Shown piece by piece: positions 62,920 to 64,000 of a DNA stretch of 64,000 bases. How positions within the stretch are numbered: the stretch's first letter is position 1; each line of letters starts with the position of its first letter. The position numbers and the translations under genes are program-made. Origin of the DNA: JAENWD01 sp963796915 (GTDB taxonomy: Bacteria > Acidobacteriota > Vicinamibacteria > Vicinamibacterales > JAENWD01). The stretch is from NCBI GenBank assembly GCA_963796915.1, contig CAWCNI010000004.1, positions 1-64,000 on the forward strand, written 5' to 3'. The notes beneath the pieces were generated by a model, which saw only the letters and a list, made by a program, of their open reading frames with translations, was not told where the DNA came from and made no database searches.

Positions 62920-64000
62920 CAGAGGACAAGGCGAGCCGCTATCACCGGCTGAAGCGCCGGACGGAGGTCGCAGGGCTGCTCTGGGGCGGCCTGCTGATGG
63001 GCGGGCTGGTTGCGACCGACGGGTCGCATCGCCTCGCCGGGCTGGCCGGCTGGGTCGCGGGGCAGCGCTTCGCCGCGACGCTGGCGGTCCTGGTGTGCCT
63101 GCTCGCCATACTCAACGAGTGCGTCGCGTTCCCGCTCTCCTGGTACAGCGGCTTCGTCCTGGAGCGCCGCTACGGCTTGTCGCGGCAGACAGCCCTGGCC
63201 TGGGTGGCCGATCATCTGAAGGCGACGCTGCTCTCGCTCGGCCTTGGCGTCCCGGCGGCGCTGGTGCTCTACGCGACCATCGTTGTCCTGCCCGCGTGGT
63301 GGTGGCTGGCGGCGGGCGCGATCTTCGCGGGCGTCATCGTCGGCCTGGCGCGGCTTGCGCCGGTCGTGCTGCTGCCACTGTTTTTCTCGTTCTCTCCGCT
63401 CGCGCGCGACGATCTGCGCGCGCGGCTCGAGGCGCTTGCCAGACGCGCCGGCACGCGGGTCGTCGGGGTCTACGAGTGGGCGCTCGGCGCGAAGACCGCG
63501 AAGGCGAACGCGGCGCTGGCCGGGCTGGGACCGACCCGCCGGATCATCGTGTCGGACACGATGCTCGAGCAGTATTCAGACGACGAGATCGCGGTGGTGC
63601 TGGCGCACGAGCTCGGACATCACGTGCATCACGACATCTGGCGTTCGCTGGCCGTGGAGTCCGTCGTCATCCTGCTGGGATTTCTTGCCGCCGACGTCGC
63701 GCTCGTCCGCCTTGGCGCGACGCTCGGGTTGTCCGGCGCTGGCGGACCCGGCCGGCCTGCCGCTCATCCTGCTGGCGGCTGGCGGCGTCTCGCTGCTGCT
63801 GATGCCGATCGGCCTGGCGCTGTCACGGCGCCACGAGCGCGTCGCTGACCGCTTCGCGCTCGAGATCACCGGCGACGCGGATGCGTTCGTGTCGGCGATG
63901 CGGCGGCTGGGCGCGCAGAACCTCGCAGAAGAACGTCCATCGCGGCTGACCGAGTGGCTGTTCCTGAGCCATCCGCCTCTGGCCGAGCGCCTCGCCGCGG
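62916..64000 (+). CDS. M48-family (Ste24-like) membrane metalloprotease, cut by the window end, one frameshift
   Basis: GTG 62916 overlaps the previous stop. Helices EVAGLLWGGLLMGGLVA, ATLAVLVCLLAILNECVAFP, SWYSGFVLERRYGLSRQTAL (the family motif YSGFVLE-RYGLS), VLYATIVVLPAWWWLAAGAI, LAPVVLLPLFFSFSPL, then the zinc site VVLAHELGHHVHHDIW (HExxH). After LSGAG near 63,735 the frame changes and continues ADPAGLPLILLAAGGVSLLL, LSRRHERVADRFALEITGDA (the third zinc ligand, E, in ADRFALE region) and LTEWLFLSHPPLAERLAA to base 64,000. One indel is likely. Cleaves membrane or prenylated-type substrates in eukaryotes; the bacterial role is quality control. Confidence 0.88.

Overview
The window is best read as a composite contig of two or three genomes. 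Bases 1 to about 3,637 and about 3,640 to 20,655 carry actinobacterium-type genes, heavily damaged by frameshifts. About 20,657 to 64,000 is a well-preserved stretch of an Acidobacteria-like genome; I lean to the Vicinamibacterales from gene content and style, which is inference. Two genes stop dead where these blocks meet: kdpD near 3,637, and an FtsX-type permease facing a truncated glycosyltransferase near 20,655. Metagenomic misassembly is the simplest explanation. I found no rRNA, no intact tRNA and no CRISPR array.

Block 1 (1-3,637) is a potassium-uptake Kdp locus in the unusual order kdpA-kdpC-kdpB-kdpD, cut at both ends. Block 2 (3,640-20,655) is an accessory-looking actinobacterial region. 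It holds a DNA-binding/GIY-YIG/XRE cassette, a VapBC-like and a MazEF-like toxin-antitoxin pair between transposase scraps, a truncated haemoglobin, a translationally coupled VOC-ArsR-SRPBCC operon, several small secreted or lipoprotein genes, an SGNH hydrolase, an NTR-like cysteine protein, a hexapeptide acetyltransferase, a Ski2-like DUF3516 helicase and half of an FtsX-type permease. Four short scars share CTCCGACAC; two resemble tRNA 3' ends.

Block 3 starts, on the minus strand, with a truncated GT39-type glycosyltransferase, a MacA-like adaptor with two MacB-like permeases, and a Yip1 protein. From 26,143 to 47,710 it holds an outer-membrane protein gene and then a large type IV pilus locus: pilB, pilT, pilC, pilS, pilR, two pilA genes, a VKOR-DsbA fusion, an ABC exporter like Myxococcus PilH/PilI, a TPR protein, prepilin peptidase pilD, a second histidine kinase, minor pseudopilins pilV/W/X, a coiled-coil periplasmic protein and a second NtrC-type regulator. 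A consensus sigma-54 promoter (35,392-35,407) precedes pilA, fitting PilR control. After the pilus locus come aroB, nadB, proS, a HEAT-repeat gene, an OmpA-type porin, tatA/tatC, a CtpA-type protease, smc, a DUF4097-like lipoprotein and a Ste24-type protease cut by the window end.

Two features of block 3 stand out. First, a family of GC-rich palindromic repeats (GTAGCAGGC/GCCTGCTAC arms) sits at the 3' ends of genes. One inverted pair flanks a small four-helix-bundle (23S rRNA intervening-sequence type) gene inserted between pilS and pilR, and repeat-derived codons have become part of both neighbours. Second, every pilin here, major and minor, carries cysteines, and an oxidative-folding fusion enzyme lies within the same gene run.
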